Source: Isoetes taiwanensis (taxonomy: Eukaryota; Streptophyta; Lycopodiopsida; Isoetales; Isoetaceae). Taken from it: DNA of 64,000 nt. Under the pieces are notes generated by a model. It saw only the letters and a program-made list of their open reading frames with translations. It did no database searches and was not told the DNA's origin. The stretch is from assembly GCA_021234155.1 (NCBI GenBank), contig JAJEKV010000050.1:3684488-3748487 (forward strand), written 5' to 3'. Numbering within the stretch: the stretch's first letter is position 1; the number at the start of each line of letters is the position of its first letter. Made by a program: the position numbers and the translations under genes. Positions 52,991 through 64,000 of this stretch are shown here, in pieces.

Positions 52991-54103
52991 GCCAGAACAA
53001 ATCCTTATGTTTCAACTAGACATCCAAGAGGCCTAAGACTAACTAAAATAGGACAACTGGACTTATTGGACCCTAAAAAGGGAAACCTTAGAGATCATGG
53101 GACTGAAATCTATTTCATATAAAGAATTCATTAAGAGAATCCAGTCATTAGATATTAGCATCATGTATTTAATTTAGACCATTAAATATGTCCATTATAT
53201 CCAGAAGAGATTAAGGCATCCAAATTTTAGCAATAATAATACATAAGAATAGACTATCTAAAGACATACAGAAATGCTCAAGATAAAACAACCAGATCAT
53301 ATCATCATAAAGAATCATATTAAATGCAGATTATCATATGGTGGTAACTTTATTAAGCATGACAAAATGGCAGATCCTTGATTTAGTAATAAATCACAAA
53401 ACAAACAAAAGTGTATCAAAGGCAACAAAAGGTATGCATGAAAACATAGACACTCATAATTCTCAACCAGTCAGCAACTATTATTCAAAAAAAAATAATC
53501 ATAAAAAGACCATAGAAGTAGATTTGCATCATGACTAAAGGTTTAGATTAAATAATAAAGATATAAGCAATCCAAATACAACTATTTCAGTATCATATTG
53601 TTAACAAAGGGAGAAAATGTCATACCATAATAACAGCTTTGCAGACTTGCCAAATACAATAATAGGGTCGATTCTTACCATATTATACTTAACAAAGTAA
53701 ATTAGAAAAACAGTAGTTCATAAGCCTGTAGTATTCTTCACACACCATGTAATGCATAATGCAGGAGAAGAGAGATCGGTTACCTGCAGCAAATAGCACG
53801 TATTAGCCTTAAGAGGGTAAAAAATACTAATGCTAGCAGGTAAGCAATGAACTCTCTTGGCATTTCTGCCCTTTACCCACAAATTAAAGTAACTAAAACA
53901 TATTTAAGATGTCAAGATTACAAAGATCAATGCTATCGAAATAAAATAGTTAGATAAAACACTTAGTAGCTGTAATATTGCTATAAATATAATTTGTTTA
54001 ACCTGCTGTGCCTTAAATAAAAGCTTAACAGTATGCTCAATATAACAAATTATTTTGCAGCAGAATTACCAGTTAAGGGAATAAATCTGCCATGAAGCTA
54101 ATC
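52991..54103. other. no gene seen
   Basis: AT-rich, with only short frames and no domain or RNA signature. Confidence 0.55.
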
Positions 54104-54360
54104 TACAGTATAAATAATATAATTTATATTTAAATAAATACAAATTCATAATTTATGCTTAAATAAATTTATTCTTATAATTTATATTTATAAATAAAGT
54201 ATAAATAAGAATTTTAAATAAAGTATAAATAAGAATTCTAAATAAAATATAAATAAGAATTCTAAATAAATATATACTTATAAATAAGTATATTTATTTT
54301 AGAATAAAATAAATATGCTTTATTTATAAGTATATTTATGATTTATAAGTATATTTATGA
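54104..54360. repeat. AT-rich dispersed repeat, copy B
   Basis: It matches copy A over its first ~180 bp almost base for base, then continues with TATATTTATTTTAGAATAAA as in copy C. Confidence 0.87.
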
Positions 54361-54362
54361 GT

Positions 54363-54530
54363 GGACTGTTAGATCGAAAGGGAAGCCGAAATCCTGGCCC
54401 TTGATTTTTGTGAGGAAGGTGCGAGGAAGGTGCCAAAAAGTGAATTTGGTGTAGCAAATCCTAACCGTTAGATCAAAGGGTGAGCATAAATCCTAGCCAT
54501 TAACTTTTTAATATTAAATTGGTTTTTTTT
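54363..54530. repeat. imperfect ~105-bp direct duplication
   Basis: GTTAGATCGAAAGGGAAGCC...ATCCTGGCCCTTGA is repeated as GTTAGATCAAAGGGTGAGC...ATCCTAGCCATTAA. A short GTGAGGAAG/GCGAGGAAG repeat lies between. Confidence 0.6.
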
Positions 54531-54730
54531 TTAAAGGAGGTGAGGTGGCACCCTTATTAATAAAAAGGTAATGAGGTGGTAAAACATTTATAAATGGACT
54601 TTCTAGGAAGCTTCCTTTTGTTTAATCGTCTTCAAAGGCACATGACTTGCGGTATAGGGGTCGGATGAAGATGGGACCCATGCCATTAGATTCCTCTCGT
54701 CAAGAACTTTCCAACGTGATTGAACACTAG

Positions 54731-55146
54731 GAATCTTTTTTGGAATCTTCGAGTTTCAAGGAATCTATGGTAAGTTGAGGGAATCTAGGAGAATCTTTAT
54801 AGGATCTTAGGGAATCCAGAGGAATATCATGAGAATCTTAGAGAATCTATGGGAATCCCAAGAGATCATCTTTGAGAATGTAAGGGAATCTTGATAAAAT
54901 CTTTAAGGACCTAGAGGAAACTTGATGGAATCTTGGGAGTCTAAGGGAATCTTCATAGAATCTATGGGAACTAAAGGAATCTCAAGAGCTTCTTTGGGAA
55001 TCTAGGGGAATCTTGATAAAATCTTTAAGAACCTAAAGGAATCTTAATGGAATCTTAAAGAATCTAGAAGAATCTAGGAGAATCCTGATAGAATCTTAGA
55101 GAATCTAGAGGAATCTTGGGGTATTCTTTTGGAATCTAGGGGAATC
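54731..55146. repeat. GAATCT minisatellite
   Basis: The hexamer GAATCT (and close forms GAATCC, AAATCT) occurs about 25 times, mostly every 10-14 bases, in longer degenerate units such as GGAATCTAGGGGAATCTTGA. Confidence 0.9.
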
Positions 55147-57411
55147 AACCATGGGTAAGAAATGCCTAATTGTTAACATTCTTCTACACATTCACAACAA
55201 TCAGGACATAGTACCATGTAAGTTCAGCTTAAGCATACCATCTTAACTTGATTATTTCTTGATTAGAACACACAGAAATTCAAACCCAACCTTGGTTCTT
55301 TGCCAAAAGGGGTGTTGGCGCAAAAAATGATACCAAAACATTGGATTTGTTGAATGAAGACGTGGAACATATTGTTATTAGGTTTTAGAAGCTAGCATTT
55401 AGAGTCACCCGTGGAATAAAGATTAGGGAGGGATTCCATAGGATATAGCATAGGTATGAATTGTTGGCAAGGTGAGGTGCATTATAGATACATAGTGCGT
55501 TGTGGATGGAGCTTAATCCTTGGCATTGCCATCTTGTTTTCTTTCTTGTTTCTAAATTATAATATTAAGTAGATGCTACATTTAAATTCTATGTTTGTGC
55601 GGGCATTTAGAACAGTGCTAAATGTAACATGGTCAAGTTGGACTCTTCAGTGATATGTTTAAACAACAGAAGGGCAAATTGCATTCCAAGAAATAATGCC
55701 TCTTTTTGGCACTCCTTGCAGTTACTATACCATATTAAATGGCCATCCTAAATGGAGTTGTTTTCATAACATTATTTGCAAATCCACTTTTCACAACACA
55801 AACGTGAATGTACGCTGCATACGAGGTTTCAACAGACTACACTTGAATATTCCGATTTCCACATTCTGAAGGCAATGGACACTGATGGGAGAAACTTATG
55901 TACACTGGCAATAGCCTACTCTCAATATTAAGAAAAAAGCCTATATGGAATTGAAAGCATCGCAAAATCATTTTTCTCTCAACTTTCCTAGTTGTTTCTT
56001 ATAAGCATTAAAATTGCTACTTGTAACGTGTAGTCTATAAATAAGGTTATAAGAGCACTTACCGTGACTTCAACATCGGAAAATCAAGCTAGTTCATCTA
56101 CACCATGTGTAACAAAAAATCACCTCCATATTCGTTAACCTGCACAAAAATGTCAACTACACTAGTAAAATAACATCCAAACATTCTTTTGATGACATGG
56201 AAAATAAAACTATGAACCAAACGTGGAATATGACTCTTCTTTGTATATCAGTTGTAGTTGTTACTCTATCAATATGATGACATTGAGCCTGAAATTCTGC
56301 TGTGGCTTTTAAAAGCTACCAAATAAATGCAAAATACAGGCTTTAAAACCCCAGAATAAAATGAGATTTCCTATGTTGGTAACTCGGCCAAAGCTGAAAG
56401 AATATCATAATGATTCATAGGACATCCAGAAGTCCATATAAATCTAACTCTTTTTTAATATGGACATCATGATGAATCACAAAATGGGAACATATAGTGC
56501 TTGGAACAAATGAAAATAGGGAAAACACAATGCACAGTATGAGATGGCCTCAGATCCCAATTTTACTATATTCATGAAGAAACCTTCATACAAATTGTCT
56601 GCCTTCAGATGCAAATCAATCCTCTCTATGCCTGAATGTCATTCCTTTTTTTACCATCTCTGTAAAATCCAAATGGTGGAACAGATTATAAAAAGAGGGA
56701 AAAAGAACGGGGTATAATGGAACAGCGGCCTGGCATCTCTGTCACAAACCTTTATCAAAAGAAATAGGAGCAGGCAGTGGAACGGGCAAGCATTGGAAAA
56801 GCTTGGGAAGCCGGAGAAGGTAGAAAGCCAATGTTTCGAATCTGAAACCATGCGATCAGAGGAAATACATGCCATACCTGGTATGATAAACCTATTGCCA
56901 TAGCTGCAGGAAGATTCGAATTCCTGCAATCCAAAACCGAGCAGTGAATCTACAACAGCGTACCCAGCAGAGGAGATCAAACAACAACATACCAAGAGTA
57001 AAAAAAACAGAAACGAAAATATTGCATGAAAAAATACCTTACAGAGCGTACAGAAGCATGATCACAGGCTTGTTAACATGTAGAAGGAAAAAAATGTTAG
57101 GTTTTAACTAGAAAAATTCGAGCACTAGCCTCCATATTCTAATTCGGAAAGGGGCATTACCTTGCTAGGCTGCCCAGATCGATTTCATCACCATATGTGC
57201 AGAGACCTAAAAATAAAATATTTTCCTTCTCACAAGCAGCTAGATATCTGAAAGAACGAATTCTATGAAGCAATATATTAATTTCCTTAGTAGCTCAAAA
57301 GGTCGTACTGCTCAAGCTTAGATTTGGGAAAGGCAGGCCCGTTATTGCATTCAAATCCTTCCAGTTGGCCAAACCAATCCCGATTGAAGAGCTTAATTTA
57401 GTCTATCTCAC
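55147..57411. other. no supported gene
   Basis: A minus-strand frame at 56651-56995 is Cys/Phe-rich without a domain; I do not believe it is a gene. Otherwise only short frames. Confidence 0.5.
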
Positions 57412-57679
57412 CTGCGATGGAGTAATACATGCATTTCTAAAAGAGGTTTGGCAGAGGCGCCCAATCCAGCTGCGGGGACCAATCCTTTGGCAGATTTCAT
57501 TTTGTTGAACTGATTCAAGGCAGTCTCTAAGATATTGAACAAAACCCAGCCTATGGCGGGAAGAATAATACGCAGAAGAAGCAAACTTCTGTTATCCCCT
57601 TCTGCAATCTGGGCAACTTCTTGGGCAATCTGTGCATCAGAATTTAGGGCAAGCATGGCAAAGGCGCCAGCCAGTTCTC
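57412..57679 (-). CDS. PsbY-like exon (photosystem II small subunit), partial
   Basis: The minus strand reads AQEVAQIAEGDNRSLLLLRI followed by ILPAIGWVLFNILETALNQF, NKMKSAKG and GLGASA. This is the PsbY signature: acidic lumenal start with DNR, one membrane helix with W-V-L-F-N-I-L, then P/T-A-L-N-Q-x-N-K-M and a Gly-rich end. PsbY is nuclear-encoded in plants, goes to the thylakoid, and associates with cytochrome b559. The exon is bounded by a possible acceptor (TAAG, ending at 57680) and donor (CAG|GTGAG at 57412/57411). An in-frame TAA lies just upstream of the acceptor. The transit peptide is not found; the region 58040-58400 could hold it but frames are broken. It could be a pseudogene. 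Confidence 0.55.
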
Positions 57680-58327
57680 CTTACTCTAGTTTTGGTATTC
57701 AAACTCATGTAAAATTCCAGATTCAACTGATGGGAAGGGGCCTCTTGATCTCGATTTGCCAGAAAGGTTGAAATCAAACTAACCAGCCAGCCTATGTACT
57801 GCCAGAACTGCAACATGCCTTCGCTTCCCCAAACAAACAGATGCCCCATAGCTCTGTTCATGCCCCACAAGAAGTCGCAATATTTTTGTTCGTCCTAGAC
57901 TTCTGGCAGAAAAGGGAAAGAAAAATGTTCATAAAAGGCAGGACTTCAACAACGCGGGACTTCAACAACAGGGGCATGATGCATTTCATCCTTTCATTCC
58001 TTGAGCTTGAGAAAACCCAGGCACCCCCTGCATTTGGAAGCTCTGCCGGACTAAATTTTGGTGCTTAGGAAAGAGCGCCCTCTTGTATAGGACGAAGGAG
58101 CCCGCAGTCTATGAGATCTGCCTTCTGAATCAACCGGCCACCAAAACTAACACTGCTAAACCTCCTATTTTGATCAAGGAACTTGACACTGCCAAACTTG
58201 CCCTGGCCGCATCAAGTCATAGAACACGAGACATCGAAAACCCACACTCCTGCTCCACTGCCAATCCAGCCATTGGCGCACGCAACCGATGCCCTCATCC
58301 TCCCAAGCAACCCCAGCCGCCCATATC

Positions 58328-58337
58328 GCCACGTGGC
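58328..58337. promoter_or_regulatory. perfect G-box palindrome GCCACGTGGC
   Basis: It lies about 650 bp upstream of the PsbY-like exon on its strand, in a locally GC-rich stretch (58080-58380). G-boxes are common in light-regulated plant promoters; the link to PsbY is inference. Confidence 0.4.
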
Positions 58338-58399
58338 CAAATCAATGGCCCACAACCCCCCAGACCTTAAACGATCGTCCATCCAGACAGGGCCCTATA

Positions 58400-58790
58400 A
58401 GAATATATATAAGGAAGAAATATAAAAATAAATATAAGTATACTTATAAATATAAGTATAATTAAATAAGTATAATTTATACTTCAAGTATAAGTATAAT
58501 TATAAATAAAATATAAATAAGTATAAATAATAAAATGTATATTTAAATAAATATAAATTCATAATTTATGCTTAAATGAATTTATACTTATAAATAAAGT
58601 ATAAATAAGAATTTTAAATAAAGTATAAATAAGAAATCTAAATAAAATATAAATAAGAATTCTAAATAAATATACTCATAAATATAATTATAAATAAGTA
58701 TATTTATTTTAGAATAAAATAAATATGCTTTATTTATAAGTATATTTATGATTTATAAGTATATTTATGATTTATAAGTATATTTATGAA
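58400..58790. repeat. AT-rich dispersed repeat, copy C
   Basis: It is the longest copy. It contains the same series as A and B, and ends with ATTTATAAGTATATTTATGA repeats as B does. It is bounded by ordinary sequence on both sides. Confidence 0.87.
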
Positions 58791-60060
58791 TGGACAAATT
58801 CTAAAAATGCTTTCAGTATATTTTAGGAAATATGCTTACCTTTTTTTGTACTCTGAGTTTGTCATTCACTGCTTAATTCTCGTGCGTCGATTAGATCCAG
58901 CACTGGGACAATAGTTCTCGCTCTCTTGAATAGCTCTCTTGAACTGCCATCAAGCTCATTCTCACTTAAGAACTTAAATCTGATGAAACATATTTTGCTA
59001 AGGCATTCACAGTTATAACCTGCATGTTAGTCCATATTCTTGTATTGTGCACAACTTTTTGATCCAATAATAAAATTTGACTAGTATCCAAATCTGCTGA
59101 ACAGGAATACCATCGACTAACACTTGAAGTCGTACTAACTTTACATTTTTATCATTTGTAGTCCAGAGACGATATCTGATTCCATTATACGAGCCTACCT
59201 TCGGATGAGTTATCTCACGTGTTTGATAGTCGCGAGACATCGTGGGCAGTTTGAATAAATGACGGAAATAAAATACGAGAGTCCGATCTTAGACTGTAGA
59301 AAGAATAAGAAGGCTTGGAATATGATCCAAAGAATGTAAAAGCTGGATCCTTCTTTTACACCAACTAATTCGGACAAAATAGGCACTCAAAAGATGATTG
59401 TTGTAGTCTAAAACCCAAACTTTCAAGAAATCCATGAATTAACTCGTCTATGCCGCTAAAGATTAAGCTAAAGAACTGTACGACTAGAATGGAAATCCAA
59501 AGCCATGTCCCTGCAACCAACTGAAACCATCCTATGTATGAAGAGTCATCTCTAATATATAATTATAATAGGGTAGATTCTAGAAAGTTCTTTAATGTGA
59601 TATTTTTTAATGGTTAATAAACACGTATAGAACGAAGAGCATTCGAACCACCGATTGCACAATTAGTGTAGCTCGAACTGCCTTCAGATGGCGTAACCCT
59701 CTTCTACAATTGGGTTGCTCAGTTGAAGCCCCTTCCTCACTCCGACAGAACTAAAAATGCCACCAACCCTCTTCTGAAATTGGGTTACTCCATTGGAGCT
59801 CCTTGCTCACTCTGAGAGAACTGAAAATGCCATTGGAGCAACACAAGAGCCCAAGCTATTATTAATTGCCGCTGGGTTTTCTCTGGGTGGGTTTGGTTCA
59901 CAGAATCGACAAACGGAAGAATGTAGACTTCTAGGTTCCATTATCCAGCCCTTCTAGTCTCTCTTTTTGCGATATGTTCATTCAGGAGATCCATTTTTAT
60001 TGTAAACCCTTGGTTGTATCAAGCATAGATCCTTTTTAGTTGGGATAATAACAGGCCAGA
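58791..60060. other. no supported gene
   Basis: A minus-strand frame at 59013-59240 (GIRYRLWTTNDKNVKLVRLQ) looks protein-like, but I cannot place it. A ~60-bp direct repeat lies at 59690-59830 (AACCCTCTTCTACAATTGGG / AACCCTCTTCTGAAATTGGG). Confidence 0.4.
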
Positions 60061-60240
60061 TGGATTCTGAAGAGCCACAAATGGATTTGGGAGAGAATTT
60101 TTTTGCCAGGATGTTGGTGGAACTGCCAAATGATGAGATTTTCTCAGCCATAGCTTGATTGTGCCTATGTCTTCTTGGTTGAATCGTGCCTCAGTCGTCT
60201 TTTGGAAAGCCATAGTTTTGCCAGGCGGCAGAAACTTGCT
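60061..60240 (+). pseudogene. possible F-box-like fragment
   Basis: From the ATG at 60061 the plus strand reads MDSEEPQMDL then LVELPNDEIFSAIA, followed by stops. L-P-N/D-E-x-x-x-x-I is the start of an F-box, but the rest is degraded, so support is weak. Confidence 0.2.
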
Positions 60241-60855
60241 ATGAGAGGAGCAATCCTATGCTGTCGGGAAGCTTTTGCATTTGCCTAGTCTTCCACAATT
60301 TTCTAGGGACCAAAGAATATAAAAAGGTAAGAGTATCCAGATTATTTACTGTTAGTTTTTTGTGAGATTGCAATAGTATTCTTGGTTCTCAGTGTATATA
60401 TTTGTCTGGCCATAGGTATTCTTTAGAATTCCGTGCTTTTTTATTTCTAGCTTTCTCCATTTGCACAGATAATGCTGAACAAATGTGCTATGAGGGAGTG
60501 TTTGAAGTCGCTTTAGTTTTCCAGCTATCGTTTCAATCTTTTCTCTAGAATCTTATGACATTTGTATGAGTACTCTCTACAATCTTACAATGTTGGTATA
60601 ATGGTTTTACAGAAAGATGATTTGAAACAACCCCTATGTGTTAATGGTGGCCCAAATGGTACTGACTGAAGCTTTGTTATTTCATTCATTAGTCACATTG
60701 ATTTGAGATATTGGTAGATGCATTAATTTTTTCCAAATCCAGAAGAGGGAAATGCAGATGAACATCCTTGTGCTTCTCCAGGGTGCTGCAGTAAGTGATA
60801 TGATACTAGATGTTAATTATAAAGTTACACATAATAGAATGTTTTATACTTTCAG

Positions 60856-61353
60856 GACTCCATTTGTGGCAACATGAGATGGAAAACATTTTTAAGTCTT
60901 TGGCTAATCCAGACCAGCTATTTAGTATTAAAGGTTTTGAAGGTTAGCGCATCTTTATTTTTTTCCGCGGCTCATGCAACTGTAATTATTGTCTGACAAT
61001 TGCAGAATTTTATTACTGATTTATTTTATGCATCTCATTAAATTGCAGTCTACAATATTAGATCTACAGCCTTCTATAAGTATGTCCTCATTTCCTCTAT
61101 GAAATAGATCTATAGGGACATTTATATGCTCTTAAAGAATGTGAATTAAGCTATAGATATTCTTAAATTTATCAGGTTCTCATCTCAATTGGTGTGGCTA
61201 CACATGCTGCAATCGTTTTATGCAAGATGGGGAGGAAAGAATGATGTGCGAGCAAGGAAGTAGCCTATAATTATTCAGAATACCAGATTAGTCGATTAAT
61301 TCTGTGTGCTCTTTCTGGCGTGATTGCCAGTATAATTGGAGGGTTATGTCTAG
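60856..61353 (+). pseudogene. TauE/SafE membrane protein-like remnant, three exon-like pieces
   Basis: Piece 1 (60856-60942), between TTTCAG and GTTAGC, is open: GNMRWKTFLSLWLIQTSYLV. Piece 2 (61049-61079), between TTGCAG and GTATGT, reads TILDLQPSIS in one frame, like the W-I-L-x-x-L-Q-x-P stretch. Piece 3 (61176-61353), between TATCAG and GTATGC, reads VLISIGVATHAAIVLCKMGR, a TGA, then YQISRLILCALSGVIASIIG and GLCLG. Plant TauE/SafE proteins have this order, ending in a G-x-x-A-G-x-x-G-G-L-L-G-L-G helix. Phases do not join cleanly and there is a stop, so I take it as a remnant. Confidence 0.4.
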
Positions 61354-63102
61354 GTATGCTCTGTTGAAACCCTTTCTTAGCAAATGTCTCTGTGTGTCAA
61401 TCCGGCCACCCATTCCCTCCCTCATTTGCCCACTTCTGATTTGCGGGCAGAAGAGCTAGCTAACAACAAAGGCAGGATGGATAAGGCAGATTATCAGTTG
61501 CAACATGAAAACCAGAATAAGAAAGATGAGCATGCAAAAGGATAGCAAACTTCATAGCGAAAGCAAAGTTTTCAGGAAAAGATGCCGGCAGGGCATAGAT
61601 TTGATGCCAAATCATGGCTTCAATTTCTTGATCGGATTCAAATTTGTCATTTGGGTATGCATGACATTGGGGATCTAGATGGCAGAATAGTAGATTCACA
61701 TCTTTTCTTCAAGTACTAGGTTATAGAAGAGACCCCACCAAAGCTGGAAATCCATAGCCATGGCAAAAAGCATGGATGGATTTATCCAAAATGCTACCAG
61801 ATTCCTTATGTTCAAGCAAAACCCAATTCAATATACTAAAGCAAAAACTAAAAACAGGAAGGAAAATACGCCATCGAAGGGTTTGACGAGAGGCGGACAA
61901 AAGAAAAGGCTCCTCTGGTAGACAGAGCTGCAGTTGGCTTCTAGCAGAAAAGTAAAAGGTGACGTACCGGTAGAATTTGGCAGGTTGGATTGAAGAATGA
62001 AAGCTTGGAAATGGATTAGGAAGCTCAAAGCAGAAACAGATCAAAAAATTGTTTGTCCACTACTCTGTGCTTGCCTCTGATGAAAGGATTTTTTTTGGCA
62101 ACAAAAATAAACAGTTAGATGACTGTATTCTGTGTTCAGATAGGACAAAGACTGCATAAAATTTAAGAGGAATAGAATAGAATAGAAACCGGAAACCGGA
62201 AGGGTTTATTATTGCTGCTTTATTTTTTTTTACAAACTATCTATGGTCTTTTATTTCCTTTCCTTTTTCGAAGATTATGTATGGTCTTTTATGTCCTTTT
62301 TCTTCTAGGTCTTTCAAAATATGGTGCTCCCTTTTTTGCCACTATATGGTATTCCAAGAAAATGGTCTTCATGCATCTAATTTTCTCATCTCATAAAATA
62401 TCATTCATATGAATTGTGGTCACTTTTTTCAAGATCACCATAGATGTCGACGGGCGCCGAGTGCTTTGTTGCTACCTAAATCTGGCATCAACAAAACTGG
62501 AGATCTTCTCTTGGCCCTTAAAGACTGGTCTAAGAGGCATTTGCTGCTGGCCACTTTATCATTGTTACACTAAAATGATTAATAAAGAAATAAATAAAGG
62601 CCTTTTCCCTTAGTAGTGGTCGCTACCTATCTAAAGAATTAGGGTAAAATCATTGCCTAAAATGTGGCCATTACCAAGCCAGGTATTGAAACACCGTCCT
62701 GGACCGTCCACCATCGTGGCTCCCCCCGCACCACTACAAGCACACAACTAGAAGAAACTTGAGTTATAATCCATTCAAGTGAAGGTGAATGTTTACAACA
62801 TCAATGTTGCTACATAAATTAAAAGCTTCATTTGTTTTAAAAGCATTTTAAAGACAACCCTTACTTTGTTAGTAGCCTATTTTAGTACATATAATGCCCT
62901 GAAAGTCACTTAACTTCAAGAAGTTTCTGAGATAATGCAAAATAAACTGGTTCGTAGCATCAGTTTCATCGATTAGAGAAGACAGATGAGAGGGGTTTTA
63001 AGATGCAATTTCACCATCCGCTTTATTCTTCCTTTGATCATCTCCATTTTATCAACCTTTCCAATTTATATCTTGGAAAAATTCAACTTATAGCTAATTC
63101 AT
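61354..63102. other. no supported gene
   Basis: Frames of 60-107 codons exist on both strands without domain signature. No RNA gene or clear repeat is visible. Confidence 0.45.
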
Positions 63103-63150
63103 TACTACAAGAAATTTATGGCTGCGGCCAAGGCCGCCGCGAACATTTCT
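63103..63150. mobile_element. possible decayed CACTA transposon end
   Basis: TACTACAAGAAATTTATGG followed by GCGGCC...GGCCGCCGCG resembles the CACTACAAGAAA terminal inverted repeat and GC-rich subterminal region of CACTA elements. The first C is replaced and no partner end is found. Confidence 0.25.
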
Positions 63151-63355
63151 CTTTCTTGGCCCCGTGTATATAGAGGTCGATGAGATGATGAGATGATAAA
63201 GGATCCTTTTATAGAATTTGTTGTGGTTTATGTGGCAATAGGAGTTACTTCAGATTTGGTCTGAAAATGCTTATGTGAGTACTTAATTAAAGTATTAAAG
63301 AATCTGCATTTCGAGATGATTATGTACTTCAAATGCCTATAGATAACACTCAAGT

Positions 63356-63484
63356 TCATTTTACTTCAACACTATCATTAGCGTTATTTGATAATAAGTC
63401 ATCTTGGAGGCGAAGCAGAAATTTCTCCTTCTGATCTTCAGGTAGAGCATTGAACATAAACACTGATTTATCTCCAATATCATC
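63356..63484 (-). CDS. last exon of an unidentified host gene
   Basis: A minus-strand exon of exactly 43 codons follows a good acceptor (CTTGCAG, ending at 63485): DDIGDKSVFMFNALPEDQKE, KFLLRLQDDLLSNNANDSVE, VK and TGA at 63356-63358. The sequence is protein-like and codon-clean. I cannot name the family. Confidence 0.55.
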   Translation of the reverse strand, partial: DDIGDKSVFMFNALPEDQKEKFLLRLQDDLLSNNANDSVEVK

Positions 63485-63560
63485 CTGCAAGAATACAAAT
63501 GATTACCTTATTTGCGATAAAGCCAATGAGTGCCGTTGGAAAAGAAGTTAGAAGGTTACC

Positions 63561-63658
63561 TTAATGGGCTGTGTAAACTTCCTAGCTGCAAATATTGTAA
63601 AGAGACCCATCCATGTAGCTAGGAGTCCGCGTTCCACATCCACTCCCAAGGCTCCTGA
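63561..63658 (-). CDS. penultimate exon of the same host gene
   Basis: It lies between acceptor TTAACAG (at 63659) and donor AAG|GTAACC (63561/63560). The frame that joins the last exon ends AARKFTQPIK. In that frame its first part is less protein-like than the other frame (GVDVERGLLATWMGLL), which hints at a one-base deletion near 63600 in this copy. Further exons would lie beyond or near the window edge. Confidence 0.45.
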
Positions 63659-64000
63659 CTGTTAACAAAAAAATAATTCAATTCCAATAAGCAGATTACG
63701 AATTTATAATAGAAACAAATAACTGTTACTTTCTGGCAATAATCAAAATGGTGGACACGTTTCCTGAATAGTCTGAATAGTTAAAAGACAAAACTAGTTC
63801 AGGCATATTATTAGCTAATAACACTCCTCCAACCAAATCCATGTTTGCAAGTTTATCATATTAGACTTGAGCTGCTGCGTATCCTACAATTGCCTTTTTA
63901 TGCATTCACAAGAGACCGGACAAGAGAATTATTGTCTAGCATTCAATTCACCATGTCACAAATCCTTTTGTGGGGGTTGGACAATAAATAATTGTCTAGT

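Noticed and set aside
56651-56995. Cys-rich minus-strand gene
   Set aside because: No domain, no splice context and composition like random AT-rich DNA.

Overview
The window is nuclear DNA of a land plant. It carries Ty1/copia and Ty3/gypsy LTR retrotransposons with initiator-tRNA-Met primer sites, plant-type telo-box and TATA motifs, and fragments resembling a thylakoid PsbY protein and a plant TauE/SafE membrane protein. Gene density is very low and insertions are nested, which suggests a large repeat-rich genome. The species cannot be told from the sequence.

Layout. 1-2543: broken minus-strand host-like pieces (a SET-domain pseudogene, a LINE 3' end). 2544-7462: a defective copia element inserted into that minus-strand LINE, with a 5-bp target duplication. 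7986-19395 (E1), 19396-32363 (E2) and 32364-32676 plus 43738-48924 (E3): three related Ty3/gypsy chromoviruses, head to tail, all on the plus strand. E3 is split at 32676/43738 by a complete Athila/Tat-like gypsy element (32677-43737, 5-bp target duplication). 48940-50560: a LINE fragment. 50560-64000: AT-rich host DNA with three copies of an AT-rich repeat, a GAATCT minisatellite and scattered exon-like remnants.

The main result is in E1 and E2. Between the primer-binding site and gag, both carry two extra genes. ORF1 encodes a histone H3-like protein: the first ten residues are exactly the H3 tail start (MARTKQTARK), the last ~90 residues are a recognisable H3 histone fold, and about 300 residues of Lys/Glu-rich linker lie between. 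Six of the ten tail codons differ between E1 and E2, all synonymously, which points to selection on the tail. ORF2 is an unidentified ~500-residue protein with an acidic centre. Three of the four accessory genes have a TATA box 110-119 bp before the ATG (E1 ORF2 does not), and three of four have an AATAAA shortly after the stop. All four are preceded by two or three copies of an imperfect double palindrome (nine copies in all), whose stems keep pairing although their sequences differ between E1 and E2. The elements therefore look like chromoviruses that captured a histone H3 gene and run it, with a partner gene, as separate transcription units. All copies here are decayed by stops and frameshifts, so the active form must be sought elsewhere.
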